A stretch of DNA of 64,000 nt from DAIDKA01 sp049792815. GTDB taxonomy: Bacteria > Pseudomonadota > Gammaproteobacteria > Steroidobacterales > Steroidobacteraceae. Where the stretch lies: the NCBI GenBank assembly GCA_049792815.1, contig JBARBG010000136.1, positions 12,825 through 76,824 of the forward strand, in the 5' to 3' direction. The notes under the pieces were generated by a model. That model was given only the letters and a program-made list of their open reading frames with translations, searched no databases and had not been told where the DNA came from. The position numbers and the translations under genes are program-made. Below are positions 51,770-61,021 of the stretch, piece by piece. Each line of letters opens with the position of its first letter. The first letter of the stretch is position 1.

Positions 51770-53164
51770 ATGGACATTCGGACGCGGATCGCAGGGGCAC
51801 TTGGCCTGCTGCTTTGTTGTGCATCTGCGGCGGCGGTCTCGCCGGCGGCCGGCACCGACGAGGTGCTGTCGTTGCGCCCCCAGGGCGAAGGGGAGCTGCA
51901 GCTGCAGTACGCGCGCGACGTCGCCGGCCAGGAGCTGCAGGCGGTCAGCGTCGGACTGGCCCAGGACTACGACTACTTCACGGACCAGCGGGGTCTGAGG
52001 CTCCATGACTACAAGTTCCGGCGAATCTACACGGTCGATCCGGCCCAGCACTTCACGAACGATTCGCTGTACGCCGAAGTCTGGTTCCGAGTCGCGGAGA
52101 TGGAGAACCGGGTGCTGTTGCGCAAGGCCATGCAGGCCGCCCAGTTACCGATGGACAAGGCCCCGGCTTCACAGGATCCGTTCTGGATGGAGAGTGATCT
52201 GGGTGTGGTGTCGGAGAAACTGCCGCGACAGTCGGTGCAGCGTGGCGATACCGATGGGCGCATACGCTGGCTGGAGGGTGACGCGGAAGTCGTCGCGGTG
52301 CGTTACGACGCCGAACCGGTGCCTGAGGCCGTCCGCGGGGGACTGCGCCGATTCTGGGCCACCTTTGCGAAGTTGCATCCCTTGATTGCCGATGACCTTG
52401 CGGCCAGCGGCAAGATGCCCCGGGAGCTTTGGGTCATGACGCAGCGCCCGGGTAAGGAGCCGGCCGTCACGCACTGGAAGCTCACGACCCGCAATTGGCG
52501 GCCGCAGGCACAGTTGCCACTGCCGCCGCACCTGACCGCGATGCCGACGGCGTCGCGGTCCGCGGCTGTGTTCCCGGAAATATTTGCGCAGCTGTCACGG
52601 GAAGTCGCCAACCACGCGGCGCCGCCCGCCCAGGATGTGTATGTCGCAAGGGCGCAGGCCGCCCTCGACCGCGGCGCGGGTCTTGAGGCAATGATCTCGG
52701 TGATTGAGATGAATCTGGCACTGGGGCACGCCGCCGCGAACTGCACGGCAGGTGACCCGCGCATCTTCTGTGTGCTTGCCGCCAAGGCCGGTCCGTTGGT
52801 CAGGAGCGACCCTCGCTACGCCGTAGCATTCGGTCGCCAGTCGCCCGATATCACTGACCGGCCGCAGTTCGACAGCCTGCCGAATGCCTATGTCCTGCGC
52901 TTGCTGTGGGCTACCAGGCCTCCCGGCAAGGGCGTCGCTCGCGAGGACACCGAGCGCGATCTGTTGGCGGCTCTGCAGTCGAGTCCGGTCGCAAACTTCA
53001 CCAAGGATACCGGCGACTTCTATGCCGGCGGCTGGGAGCCCTTTGCCGCCTGGCAGGTCTGGGACCTGGGACGCCTGATGGCGGGCCATGTACCGGATGA
53101 TCTGCTGCACCAGATCGACTCCCTTGAGGACCAGCTTTATGTCGGCGTGCCCAGCCTGTTTTGA
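51770..53164 (+). CDS. Exported protein of unknown function
   Basis: This 464-residue protein has a signal peptide (RIAGALGLLLCCASAAAVSP). Its N-terminal half is beta-rich (EVLSLRPQGEGELQLQYARD, RRIYTVDPAQHFTNDSLYAE), and its C-terminal half is helical with two Cys (NCTAGDPRIFC). I recognise no family. A start at ATG 51770 fits the leader. The GH18-like gene begins 22 bases downstream, so the two are probably co-transcribed and act together outside the cell. Confidence 0.75.
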   Translation: MDIRTRIAGALGLLLCCASAAAVSPAAGTDEVLSLRPQGEGELQLQYARDVAGQELQAVSVGLAQDYDYFTDQRGLRLHDYKFRRIYTVDPAQHFTNDSLYAEVWFRVAEMENRVLLRKAMQAAQLPMDKAPASQDPFWMESDLGVVSEKLPRQSVQRGDTDGRIRWLEGDAEVVAVRYDAEPVPEAVRGGLRRFWATFAKLHPLIADDLAASGKMPRELWVMTQRPGKEPAVTHWKLTTRNWRPQAQLPLPPHLTAMPTASRSAAVFPEIFAQLSREVANHAAPPAQDVYVARAQAALDRGAGLEAMISVIEMNLALGHAAANCTAGDPRIFCVLAAKAGPLVRSDPRYAVAFGRQSPDITDRPQFDSLPNAYVLRLLWATRPPGKGVAREDTERDLLAALQSSPVANFTKDTGDFYAGGWEPFAAWQVWDLGRLMAGHVPDDLLHQIDSLEDQLYVGVPSLF

Positions 53165-53186
53165 AATTGCTGGGGGACCCAGATCT

Positions 53187-54506
53187 GTGCTATCCGCGGC
53201 CGCGCTATTTTGTTGTGCGCTCGCCGCTGGAATGCCGCCGGCGTTGGCCTCTGACTCCTCACGCAGCCACGCGCCCCCCATACTCATGACCTACTGGTCG
53301 GATAATACGGCCAGGTTCGCCGGCTACCCCGTGCCCGGCAGTGTGGCTGCATCCGGTTCCGCGCAACCGAACCCGCGGATGCAGCGCCAGCTGGATGCCA
53401 TCAATGTGCTGGCGTATGCCTTTCTCAAGGTGGACGCGGGCGGCGAGGTGTACTTCGGCAATCCGGCCGTCGACCTGTCATCCGGCGATTTACAGCAGTT
53501 CTGCCGTCAAAATCCTGCCGCCTGTCCGGGCGCCGGCCCTGCCTCGGCCGGCAGTTTCGCAGCCTTTGCGCACCTTGATAATCGCGCTCACACGCTGCAG
53601 AAGATCATTTCCATCGGTGGTGCGGACAGCCAGTCCTCCTTGGACAATGCCCTGGGACATGCGGCGCAGTTTGTCCGCACTGCTGCCTCACTCATTCGCG
53701 CCTATCACCTTGGTGGCATCGACCTGGACTTTGAGCCTGACGAATTCTTTGGCCCAGGGCAGGGCGAGCAGTACGCCCAGCTCGTCGCGTCCTTGCGGCA
53801 GGCGCTGGGCCCGGCCGCGTTCATCAGCATCGAAGTTCCCGGGGATCGGGAGACGCTGCGCAGTATCGACTGTCCGGCCGATACGCGGTGCCGCGACTAC
53901 CTTGCGCTCATTGCCGCGAACGCCTATGTCTCACTCATGGGGTACAGCTACCACAGCCCCGATTATCCCGGCGCTGTCACCGCTAACGACTCCAATCTCT
54001 ATGCCGATCCGGATGAGCCGCTGCTGCCGCGGTTCTATCATGTCAGCGACAACGACGCGGTCCAGTATCTGACATACAGGGGCGTACCGACCGAGAAGCT
54101 GCTGCTCGGCGTACCGGCATATTTCATCTCCTATGGTGGAGTCGCTGCGCCGGCGGATGAAGACGGGCTTTATCAATCCTTCGATCGCTCACAGTCGGTG
54201 GCCTACGATCTGGGCTCCAAAGCCGTGGGCAGCTATCGGGCCGCACAGCGGTTGCTCCAGTCCGGATTCGTGCCGCACCGGCTGCTGATTGGCGGCAAGC
54301 TCAGCGCGGTCTATGCCTACAACGCGTCCCTGCGGCAGTGGATCAGCTATGACGATGCGGATTCCATTGCCGCCAAGGCCGACTATGTCATCGCCAGACA
54401 TCTGGGCGGCATGATGATGTGGGAGATCGGGGAGGATGTGCCGCTGGACAGCCGGCAATCTCTGCTTGGCAGCGCGCACCGGGGGCTATTCGGAGGCGAG
54501 CCTTAG
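53187..54506 (+). CDS. Exported GH18-like glycoside hydrolase
   Basis: This 439-residue protein has a signal peptide (LSAAALFCCALAAGMPPALA) and a TIM barrel of the chitinase GH18 type. Evidence includes ILMTYWSDNTA, INVLAYAFLKVDAGGEVYFG, KIISIGGADSQSSLDNALG and GGIDLDFEPDEF, plus a late GGMMMWEIGEDVP strand. The motif DxxDxDxE is present except that its first Asp is Gly; the catalytic Glu (codon 53733-53735, residue 183) is kept. I chose the GTG at 53187 because GGGGGA lies upstream. Substrate may be chitin, another beta-1,4-GlcNAc polymer or a peptidoglycan-like glycan. Confidence 0.83.
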   Translation: MLSAAALFCCALAAGMPPALASDSSRSHAPPILMTYWSDNTARFAGYPVPGSVAASGSAQPNPRMQRQLDAINVLAYAFLKVDAGGEVYFGNPAVDLSSGDLQQFCRQNPAACPGAGPASAGSFAAFAHLDNRAHTLQKIISIGGADSQSSLDNALGHAAQFVRTAASLIRAYHLGGIDLDFEPDEFFGPGQGEQYAQLVASLRQALGPAAFISIEVPGDRETLRSIDCPADTRCRDYLALIAANAYVSLMGYSYHSPDYPGAVTANDSNLYADPDEPLLPRFYHVSDNDAVQYLTYRGVPTEKLLLGVPAYFISYGGVAAPADEDGLYQSFDRSQSVAYDLGSKAVGSYRAAQRLLQSGFVPHRLLIGGKLSAVYAYNASLRQWISYDDADSIAAKADYVIARHLGGMMMWEIGEDVPLDSRQSLLGSAHRGLFGGEP

Positions 54507-54534
54507 CCACTGGCCCATTGCAATTCCGAGCTTA

Positions 54535-54556
54535 GTGTATTAGTGTCTCAATACAC
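54535..54556. promoter_or_regulatory. Palindromic operator abutting the GntR start codon
   Basis: GTGTATT (54535-54541) and AATACAC (54550-54556) form a perfect 7-base inverted repeat with an 8-base spacer. It ends immediately before the ATG of the GntR/YtrA gene. Autoregulation by that protein is the natural reading. No ribosome site fits between the palindrome and the ATG, so the transcript may be leaderless. Confidence 0.65.
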
Positions 54557-54943
54557 ATGGAGTCAGACGAGCTTGTCATCCAGCCCGGTTCCACCGAGCC
54601 CATCTATCGCCAGATCGCGCAGCAGTTACGCCGCCTGATCGCCAGCGGCCGGTTGTCTTCGGGGGACGAGATTCCCTCGGTGCGCGACGTCGCGGGGCGG
54701 CACGCAATCAATCCCATGACCGTTTCGCGAGCGTACGGGCAGCTGGAGCTCGAAGGGCTCCTGGAGCGACGGCGCGGCAAGGGCATGGTGGTGGCGCCGG
54801 CACGCGGCCGTGCGCAATCCACCGATCGGCGCCTGCAGCAACTGCAGCCGCTGCTCGAGGATCTGTCGCGTCAGGCGCGTGAACTCGGACTGCCCGCCGA
54901 CTCTGTCATCGAGAAACTGCGAGCGCTGTGGGAGACAGATTGA
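54557..54943 (+). CDS. GntR-family (YtrA-type) repressor
   Basis: This 128-residue regulator has a winged helix at about residues 10-80: EPIYRQIAQQLRRLIASGRL, GDEIPSVRDVAGRHAINPMT and VSRAYGQLELEGLLERRRGK. Only a short helical tail follows, the size typical of the YtrA subfamily, which controls ABC transporter operons. The palindrome at 54535-54556 touches its start codon. Its TGA overlaps the ATG of the ABC ATPase gene. Confidence 0.93.
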   Translation: MESDELVIQPGSTEPIYRQIAQQLRRLIASGRLSSGDEIPSVRDVAGRHAINPMTVSRAYGQLELEGLLERRRGKGMVVAPARGRAQSTDRRLQQLQPLLEDLSRQARELGLPADSVIEKLRALWETD

Positions 54944-55878
54944 TGAACGCCATGAGTGTGCCCAAGACTGCTCAATCTGACGAACCGCCGGTGATCTGCC
55001 GGAACATTGTCAAGCGCTTCGGTGGCCGCAAGGTCCTCGATGATGTGAGCTTCTCGATACCCAAGGGAGCCGTGCTGGGTCTCATCGGGCGCAATGGCGC
55101 CGGCAAGACCACCCTCATGCGCATCCTGGTGGGACTGCTGATGCCGGACGCAGGCTCCGCCCTGCTCCTCGATGAACCTGCGATGCAATTGACTGACGCT
55201 GCGAAATCCCGGCTGGGATATGTGCCGCAGCAGCCGCAGTCCCTTGGCTGGCTGACCGTAGAAGACATGCTGAAGTTCGTGGGCAGCTTTTACCCGAGGT
55301 GGGACCATGAGTTCATGTGGAATTCCCTGATGCGCTGGGATATTCCGCCCTCAAAGCGGCTTGCAAAGCTCTCGCCCGGCGAACGGCAGCGGGTCGCGCT
55401 GATTCGCGTGCTGGCCGCCTGCCCCGAACTGCTGGTCCTCGATGAGCCCGCATCCGCCTTGGATCCCGTCGCACGGCGTGACTTCCTGCGGGACATCGCG
55501 CTGCGGGCCGGGGAGGCCGGCACCACCGTGTTGTTCTCCACCCACATTGTTTCGGATCTGGAGCGGGTCGCTTCCCACGTCTGCTTCCTGCACGAGGGCA
55601 AACTGCTGCTCGATACCGCAATGGATGACTTGAAGGAGACGCATGCACGATTGAGTCTGTCGCGGGAGGCCGCCGCGACCTTGAGTCAGCGCCTACCGGG
55701 CGAGATCGCGCGCCGCCGGCGACCCGATGGCGGAGTATCCATTGTGCTGACGCGCAAGGATCTTGGTTCATGGCCGAGCGCCGCCACGACCAGCGGCGGC
55801 ACGCTTGAACCGATGAATCTCGAGGACCTGTTCATTGAAGTGACGGATCATCCTGGCGCCGCGTGGTTTCGAAAATGA
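54943..55878 (+). CDS. ABC transporter ATP-binding protein
   Basis: This 311-residue ATPase has Walker A IGRNGAGKTTLMRIL, Q-loop region YVPQQPQSLGW, signature LSPGERQRVAL and Walker B LLVLDEPASALDP, with the switch His in FSTHIVSDLERVAS. The C-terminal region (about 220-311) is a non-catalytic extension of the kind found in YtrB-like exporters. It is coupled to the YtrA regulator upstream and to the membrane protein downstream. Substrate is unknown; related systems respond to envelope stress or peptide antibiotics. Confidence 0.94.
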   Translation: MNAMSVPKTAQSDEPPVICRNIVKRFGGRKVLDDVSFSIPKGAVLGLIGRNGAGKTTLMRILVGLLMPDAGSALLLDEPAMQLTDAAKSRLGYVPQQPQSLGWLTVEDMLKFVGSFYPRWDHEFMWNSLMRWDIPPSKRLAKLSPGERQRVALIRVLAACPELLVLDEPASALDPVARRDFLRDIALRAGEAGTTVLFSTHIVSDLERVASHVCFLHEGKLLLDTAMDDLKETHARLSLSREAAATLSQRLPGEIARRRRPDGGVSIVLTRKDLGSWPSAATTSGGTLEPMNLEDLFIEVTDHPGAAWFRK

Positions 55879-57089
55879 CGCGCTGGGTGCGGCCGGCCGC
55901 CGTCGCGATCCTCACGACACCGATTCTGCTGGTGATGCTGTTGCTGGTGGTGTGTCTATGGGCTTCAGCCGCCGAGATCTATTGGGCCGTGCTGCAGGCG
56001 CCCCACCATGGCGAGACAGCCGCCTTCGTGCTGGCTGGCGTGGATGTGGTGTATGTCTGGCTGCTGGTGTTCTTTCTGCTGGTACTTTTGCAGGCCCTGG
56101 AGGAGCTGCGAATTCCGCGGTTGCGCCAACTGTTCGCCACGGCGCTGCTTTTGATCCTCGCATTCGTTTTCGTGGCGCCGTGCGCCATCGTGTGGTCGCT
56201 GGGCGGAGCCGCACCGGATGTCTTCATGATCGCGATCGCATCGGTTGCGGGCACGGCGGGCGCGCTCCTGTGGCGTTTGGGCCATCGAGCGCGCGGGGCG
56301 CCGGATGCGGGACTCAATGCAAGGACCGTGACCCCCTCGGTGGCGGCACAACGCCCGCAACCCTGGCGGGCGGTGCGCCTGGCGCTCGGCGCCCCTTATG
56401 CGCCGGCGTCCTGGAAGCGGCGTGTGATGGAGCTGGCGTTACTGTGCGCGGTACTCGCGGGCGCACCGCTGCTGGTGTGGTGCTTTGAAAGCTCGCTCAA
56501 TCCTCGGGGCTTCCGCATTCTGTTGCAGGTCGCGGAGTTCATGAGCTTCGTGATCGCAATCGGGTTGTGCTGGATATGGCCGTTGGTGCGTGTCGTGGTG
56601 CTGTTTACCTCCCGCAGCGGCGCATTGACGGAGTTGGCACTGCTGCCCGGCCAGGGCAGCAGCAGGCAGCAGCTGCGACGCCTTTGTCTGGTTGCCCTCA
56701 GCGTTCCTGCGGGTGCGCTGCTGGTGTTACTGCTCCTGGCACTGGGCGTGGTCGCACTGGATCATCCGCCGCAGGCCGCGTATGTGAAAGTGGCGCTGGA
56801 ATTCCTGTTGATTCCGCTGTGTACGCTGCCACCTCTGGCTGGCCGGCTGAACAAGCCGCATGGGCCCGCCGCCTGGGGTGGAGCCATCGTCATGTTTTCT
56901 CAGACCTGGACGTGGTTCATCGTGTTCTGGACGGCCAATCCGGAAAGTTGGCATGGCTTGCCTGACCTCATTCACTGGCTGATTTTGGCGGTCATTGTGG
57001 TAGCCGTGATGGTTATGGTGGGCCTGACAGTCTTTTCGCTGCGGAAACTCGCGCAGCGGCCGCACCCTTTTTTGGAAGTTTCCCCATAG
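55875..57089 (+). CDS. ABC-transporter-associated membrane protein
   Basis: This 404-residue protein has about ten hydrophobic segments, beginning AAVAILTTPILLVMLLLVVC and ending WLILAVIVVAVMVMVGLTVF. A central soluble stretch lies around residues 140-175. Its ATG overlaps the stop of the ABC ATPase gene (ATGA), so it is very likely the permease of that transporter, though I see no close named family. GTG 55863 is an alternative start. Confidence 0.8.
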   Translation: MTRWVRPAAVAILTTPILLVMLLLVVCLWASAAEIYWAVLQAPHHGETAAFVLAGVDVVYVWLLVFFLLVLLQALEELRIPRLRQLFATALLLILAFVFVAPCAIVWSLGGAAPDVFMIAIASVAGTAGALLWRLGHRARGAPDAGLNARTVTPSVAAQRPQPWRAVRLALGAPYAPASWKRRVMELALLCAVLAGAPLLVWCFESSLNPRGFRILLQVAEFMSFVIAIGLCWIWPLVRVVVLFTSRSGALTELALLPGQGSSRQQLRRLCLVALSVPAGALLVLLLLALGVVALDHPPQAAYVKVALEFLLIPLCTLPPLAGRLNKPHGPAAWGGAIVMFSQTWTWFIVFWTANPESWHGLPDLIHWLILAVIVVAVMVMVGLTVFSLRKLAQRPHPFLEVSP

Positions 57090-57188
57090 GTTTTGGTCGG
57101 AAGCGGTTTGAAGAATGCCGCTACAGCCCCCATAATCCACGCTCTGTCGCCCGCAGCGGCCCTTGGCCGCCATCAAGAGGACCGGATT

Positions 57189-57512
57189 ATGGATGTCGAG
57201 GAAAAGATCAAGGCCGAGCTCAACTCGGCACCCGTGGTGCTGTTCATGAAGGGCACGCCGGATTTTCCGCAGTGTGGCTTTTCCGCGCAGACCGTGGCGG
57301 CCCTGAACGCGGTGGGCGCGCAGTTCAAACATGTGAACATATTCGAGGAGCCGGAGCTGCGCGAGGCACTGAAGCGCTACTCGAACTGGCCCACCTACCC
57401 GCAGCTGTACGTGAAGGGTGAACTGGTGGGCGGTTGCGACATCGCCCTCGAGATGTACCACAGCGGTGAACTGAAGAAACTGCTGCAGGACAGCGGCGCC
57501 GTCGCCGCCTGA
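57189..57512 (+). CDS. grxD: Monothiol glutaredoxin Grx4
   Basis: This 107-residue protein has the monothiol CGFS active site in MKGTPDFPQCGFSAQTVAAL and the glutathione-binding WPTYPQLYVKGELVGGCDI. This family binds and transfers [2Fe-2S] clusters with glutathione. The start at 57189 fits the family length. It converges on rnt, with a terminator-like hairpin between the two. Confidence 0.96.
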   Translation: MDVEEKIKAELNSAPVVLFMKGTPDFPQCGFSAQTVAALNAVGAQFKHVNIFEEPELREALKRYSNWPTYPQLYVKGELVGGCDIALEMYHSGELKKLLQDSGAVAA

Positions 57513-57518
57513 TCAGCA

Positions 57519-57540
57519 GGCGTCAGGCTTCGCTGACGCC
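57519..57540. terminator. Hairpin between grxD and rnt
   Basis: GGCGTCAG (57519-57526) pairs with CTGACGCC (57533-57540) over a GCTTCG loop. It lies between two convergent genes and overlaps the rnt stop codon. It may terminate transcription from both sides; no T-tract follows. Confidence 0.5.
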
Positions 57541-58230
57541 CGGTTCGACCGCCCCGTTGTCGAACCAACCTAACTGCGTGGCCCGGTCCTGGGCCGCCGC
57601 ATAGGTCGTCTGCATGTGGTTGCAGACAAAACAGAACACATCGGCTGTGCGCTCGGCGTCATAAGACGCCGAGTGCGCTGAGCTGGCATCCCACTGGATG
57701 CCGGCGACGGCGACGGCCTTGGCGAGCACCGTCTGGCCCAGGGCCGCCCCGGCCAGTGTCGCGGTGTCGAAGCAGGAGAAGGGGTGGAAGGGATTGCGTT
57801 TGATGTCGGTGCGTTCCAGCGCCGCATTCAGGAAGCCCAGGTCAAAGGCCGCGTTGTGACCCACCAGGATGGCGCGACGACAGTCGAAGCTCTTCAGCTG
57901 GTGGCGAACTTCCCGGAAGATGCGCTGGATCGCCTCGCGTTCCGGCAGCGCCGGGCGCAGCGGATGATAGGGATCGATGCCGGTCACGCTCAGTGATGCC
58001 GGATCCAGCCGCGCCCCGGGGAAAGGCTGCACGTGAAAGCTGTGTGTGACACCTCGCGACAGCGTACCGCTGGCGTCCATGTCGATGAACACCGCGGCGA
58101 TCTCCAGCAGCGCATCGGTACGCGAGTTGAAGCCGCCGGTCTCAACGTCGACGACGACGGGCAGAAAGCCGCGGAAACGACGGCTCATGAGCGCGGCGGC
58201 GGCGGTTCGCGTGGCCTCGTCCTCGCTCAC
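57523..58230 (-). CDS. rnt: Ribonuclease T
   Basis: This 235-residue DEDDh exonuclease trims tRNA and other stable RNA 3' ends. It shows PVVVDVETGGFNSRTDALLE (Asp-Glu of motif I), VGHNAAFDLGFLNAALER (motif II) and SAHSASYDAERTADVF (motif III with His). The start overlaps the pyrC stop by four bases, a neighbourhood shared with Pseudomonas, where rnt and pyrC are adjacent. Confidence 0.95.
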   Translation of the reverse strand: MSEDEATRTAAAALMSRRFRGFLPVVVDVETGGFNSRTDALLEIAAVFIDMDASGTLSRGVTHSFHVQPFPGARLDPASLSVTGIDPYHPLRPALPEREAIQRIFREVRHQLKSFDCRRAILVGHNAAFDLGFLNAALERTDIKRNPFHPFSCFDTATLAGAALGQTVLAKAVAVAGIQWDASSAHSASYDAERTADVFCFVCNHMQTTYAAAQDRATQLGWFDNGAVEPGVSEA

Positions 58231-59270
58231 TGGGCGGCGCTCTCGAGCATGCGCCAGCGCACCATCTCGCCCGCCCGCAGCGGCACCAGCGTCTCCTTGC
58301 CGAAAGCATAGCTGTCTGGCACCTGCCAGGGTTCCGGCACCAGCGTGATGAAGTCCGGATTGCGCGGCAGGCCGTAGAAATCAGCGCCGAATTCCGACGC
58401 AAAGCCTGGCAGCAGCGGCAGCCGGCCGACGCCGTCAAAGACTTCCGCGTACAGCTCGATGGCGGCGTGGGCGCTGAAGATCCCGGCGCAGCCGCAGGCT
58501 GCTTCCTTGGCGTGGCGCGCATGCGGGGCGCTGTCGGTGCCCAGGAAAAAGCGCGGATCGCCGCTGGTGGCGGCATCGATGAGCGCCGCACGGTCATCCT
58601 CGGTCTTGAGCACGGGCAGGCAGTACAGATGTGGCCGGATACCACCGGCAAGCAGCGCATTGCGATTCAGGAGCAGATGCTGCGGCGTGATGGTGGCGGC
58701 CACGCCGGCGCGGGCTGAACGCACGAATTCGACGGCCCTGCGGGTGGTGATGTGCTCGAAAACGATGCGCAGTCCGGGGTGGCGCACGCACAGCGGCAGC
58801 AGCACCTCATCGATGAAGCGCGCTTCGCGGTCAAAGACATCCACCTCGGCGCCGGTGACCTCGCCGTGAACCTGCAGCACCATGTGCAGTTCGCTCATCC
58901 TCTCCAGCACCCGCCGGATGTTGCGCAGATCCGTGACTCCGGACTCCGAATGGGTGGTGGCGCCGGCCGGGTAGAGCTTGAAGCCGGCGATGCCGGCGGC
59001 CCGGGCCCGCGGCACTTCCTCAGGCGCAGTGCCATCGGTCAAGTACAGCGTCATCAGCGGCTGGAAGCCTGATCCGGCCGGCAGTGCGGCCAGAATCCGC
59101 TCACGGTAGGCCAGCGCCAGCTGCGTAGTGGTCACCGGGGGCTTCAGATTGGGCATGACGATGGCGCGGCCGAAGCGCGCCGCGGTGAACGGCAGCACCG
59201 CCGCCAGCGCCGCGCCGTCGCGCAGGTGCAGGTGCCAGTCATCCGGGCGCCTGAGAGTCAGCGTGGTCAT
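58227..59270 (-). CDS. pyrC: Dihydroorotase
   Basis: This 347-residue zinc amidohydrolase catalyses the third step of pyrimidine synthesis. It is the E. coli-type class: LRRPDDWHLHLRDGAALAAV with HxH metal ligands, VMPNLKPPV, GFKLYPAGATTHSESGV (carbamylated Lys), LQVHGEV, FEHITTRRAVEFV and FLGTDSAPH. I chose the ATG at 59270; longer upstream frames overlap the aminopeptidase. It overlaps both neighbours by four bases, forming a pepA-like/pyrC/rnt operon. Confidence 0.96.
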   Translation of the reverse strand: MTTLTLRRPDDWHLHLRDGAALAAVLPFTAARFGRAIVMPNLKPPVTTTQLALAYRERILAALPAGSGFQPLMTLYLTDGTAPEEVPRARAAGIAGFKLYPAGATTHSESGVTDLRNIRRVLERMSELHMVLQVHGEVTGAEVDVFDREARFIDEVLLPLCVRHPGLRIVFEHITTRRAVEFVRSARAGVAATITPQHLLLNRNALLAGGIRPHLYCLPVLKTEDDRAALIDAATSGDPRFFLGTDSAPHARHAKEAACGCAGIFSAHAAIELYAEVFDGVGRLPLLPGFASEFGADFYGLPRNPDFITLVPEPWQVPDSYAFGKETLVPLRAGEMVRWRMLESAAQ

Positions 59271-60883
59271 CGCTGGGCCTTCCCCGGCGGCAGCGGCAAT
59301 TTCCCGCCGCGCAGCAGCTCCAGCGTGTAGCGCACCCCGAAGCCGGTGATATCGGTGTTGACATGGGCAAGACCGCCACTGCGCACCGCGGCCGACAGGT
59401 CCATGTGGATCCATGCCGTGGCTTCGGGTACGAAACGTGACAGGAAGCGCGCGGCCAGGATGTGGTCCGCCTTGCTGTCCGGAGTGCACTGCATGACATC
59501 GGCGATGCGACTCTCCAGCTCCGCATCGTAGTCGGTGTCCAGCGGGAAATTCCAGACGCGCTCGCCGCTCGCCTCGCCGGCCGCGAGTGCCTTCGCAGCC
59601 AGCGCCGGCGGCCGCACGAAGATGCCGCTCATGCGCTCACCCAGGGCGACCACGCAGGCGCCGGTGAGCGTCGCGTAATCCATGATGAGGGCTGGCCGGG
59701 TGCGCCCGGCCAGCGCCAGGGTGTCGGCCAGCACCATGCGGCCCTCGGCGTCGGTATGGATGACCTGGATGCTGGTGCCATTGACCGCGCTCACCACATC
59801 CTGCGGCACGTACGCCTCAGGACCGGTGCGATTGTCGGTGATGGCGAGCCAGGCATCCACGGCCAGCGGTGAGCGCTGTTCGGCGAGGGCGCACAAAGTC
59901 GCCAGCGCCACGGCGCTGCCGTTCATGTCCGTATGCATGTCGAGCATGCCGCGGTGCGCCTTGAGGTTGGTGCCGCCGGTGTCGAACAGTACGCCCTTGC
60001 CCACCAGTGCCAGCTCGACACGGCCACGGTGACGCGCAGGCCGGTAGCTCAGATGCGCGATGCCGGCGGTACGCCGGGCATTGCCCTGGGACACCGCGAG
60101 AAACGCGCCCGCGCCCAGGCGTTTCAGGACGGCTTCAGACAGCCAGCGGAACTTAAGTCCATGGCGGCGCGCCAGTTCGCGCAGCACCCGCTGATAGCCG
60201 CTGGCATTGAGCTTGTTGGGCGGCAGGGCCGTGAGCCAGCGCGCCAGGCTGTTGGCCCTGGCGGCGATCTGGATGTGCTGCAGATCCAGTGCACCGCCGA
60301 CCACGATGACCTGTTGCAGCCTGGCTTCGCGCTTGCGTGCGGTGCGAAAGCTCGGCATGTCAAAGGCGCAGGCAAGGGTGGCGCTGAGCAGCGCTTCCAG
60401 CGCGCGCTCCTGGACCCCGTTTTGCACATCCGGTGCAGCCAGGGCGAGCGCGCCCCGGACGCAGCTGCCCAGTTCGCGCACCATGCGGCCGGCGAGCGAC
60501 AGGACTTCAAAGGCACTTGCATTGCGCGGCACCACTCCCAATATGAGTCGGGTCGAATGCACATTACTGAGGTTGATGCTGCGGACACTGCCGGCAGTGG
60601 GACCGGACTTTTGGGCGTCGCCGCGGCGCCCCGCGGGGAGCCTGCGGGCGTACATCTGGCTCCACAGCGGCGCATGCGGCAGTGCTGAAAACACCGCCGG
60701 GGCAGTATCTGTGGCAACGATGACTAGTATGGCATCGAGGCGGTCGGCGGCCCGCGCCGACAAACGCCCCCGGCGCTCGATTCTGGGGGGCGCCTGAGCC
60801 GGCAACAGCGATGTTGAGCGAGATGTCATGACCGGATTGCGCAGATTGAGGGCAGCGTCCCGGAAAGGGCCCCGTTCCGCCAT
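59267..60883 (-). CDS. M17 leucyl aminopeptidase-family protein
   Basis: This 538-residue two-metal aminopeptidase shows VGKGVLFDTGGTNLKAHRGM, DMNGSAVALATL, AITDNRTGPEAYVPQDVVSA and the signature IHTDAEGRMVLADTLALA. The usual metal-binding Asp and Glu residues and the catalytic Arg are present. The N-terminal domain is divergent from E. coli PepA. The start may be ATG 60883 or ATG 60829. It overlaps pyrC by four bases and diverges from aceE. Confidence 0.88.
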   Translation of the reverse strand: MAERGPFRDAALNLRNPVMTSRSTSLLPAQAPPRIERRGRLSARAADRLDAILVIVATDTAPAVFSALPHAPLWSQMYARRLPAGRRGDAQKSGPTAGSVRSINLSNVHSTRLILGVVPRNASAFEVLSLAGRMVRELGSCVRGALALAAPDVQNGVQERALEALLSATLACAFDMPSFRTARKREARLQQVIVVGGALDLQHIQIAARANSLARWLTALPPNKLNASGYQRVLRELARRHGLKFRWLSEAVLKRLGAGAFLAVSQGNARRTAGIAHLSYRPARHRGRVELALVGKGVLFDTGGTNLKAHRGMLDMHTDMNGSAVALATLCALAEQRSPLAVDAWLAITDNRTGPEAYVPQDVVSAVNGTSIQVIHTDAEGRMVLADTLALAGRTRPALIMDYATLTGACVVALGERMSGIFVRPPALAAKALAAGEASGERVWNFPLDTDYDAELESRIADVMQCTPDSKADHILAARFLSRFVPEATAWIHMDLSAAVRSGGLAHVNTDITGFGVRYTLELLRGGKLPLPPGKAQR

Positions 60884-61021
60884 GCTTGCTTGACCGTCGC
60901 CAGTGAAATCCGGATCATTACGCAGCTTGATTCATCGCGATTTCACGCGCAGTCCAATTGCGCATCCTAGCACAGCATCCGTTCGCGCCCGCGCCTGCGG
61001 GCCTGCGAATTGAGAGCCGCC

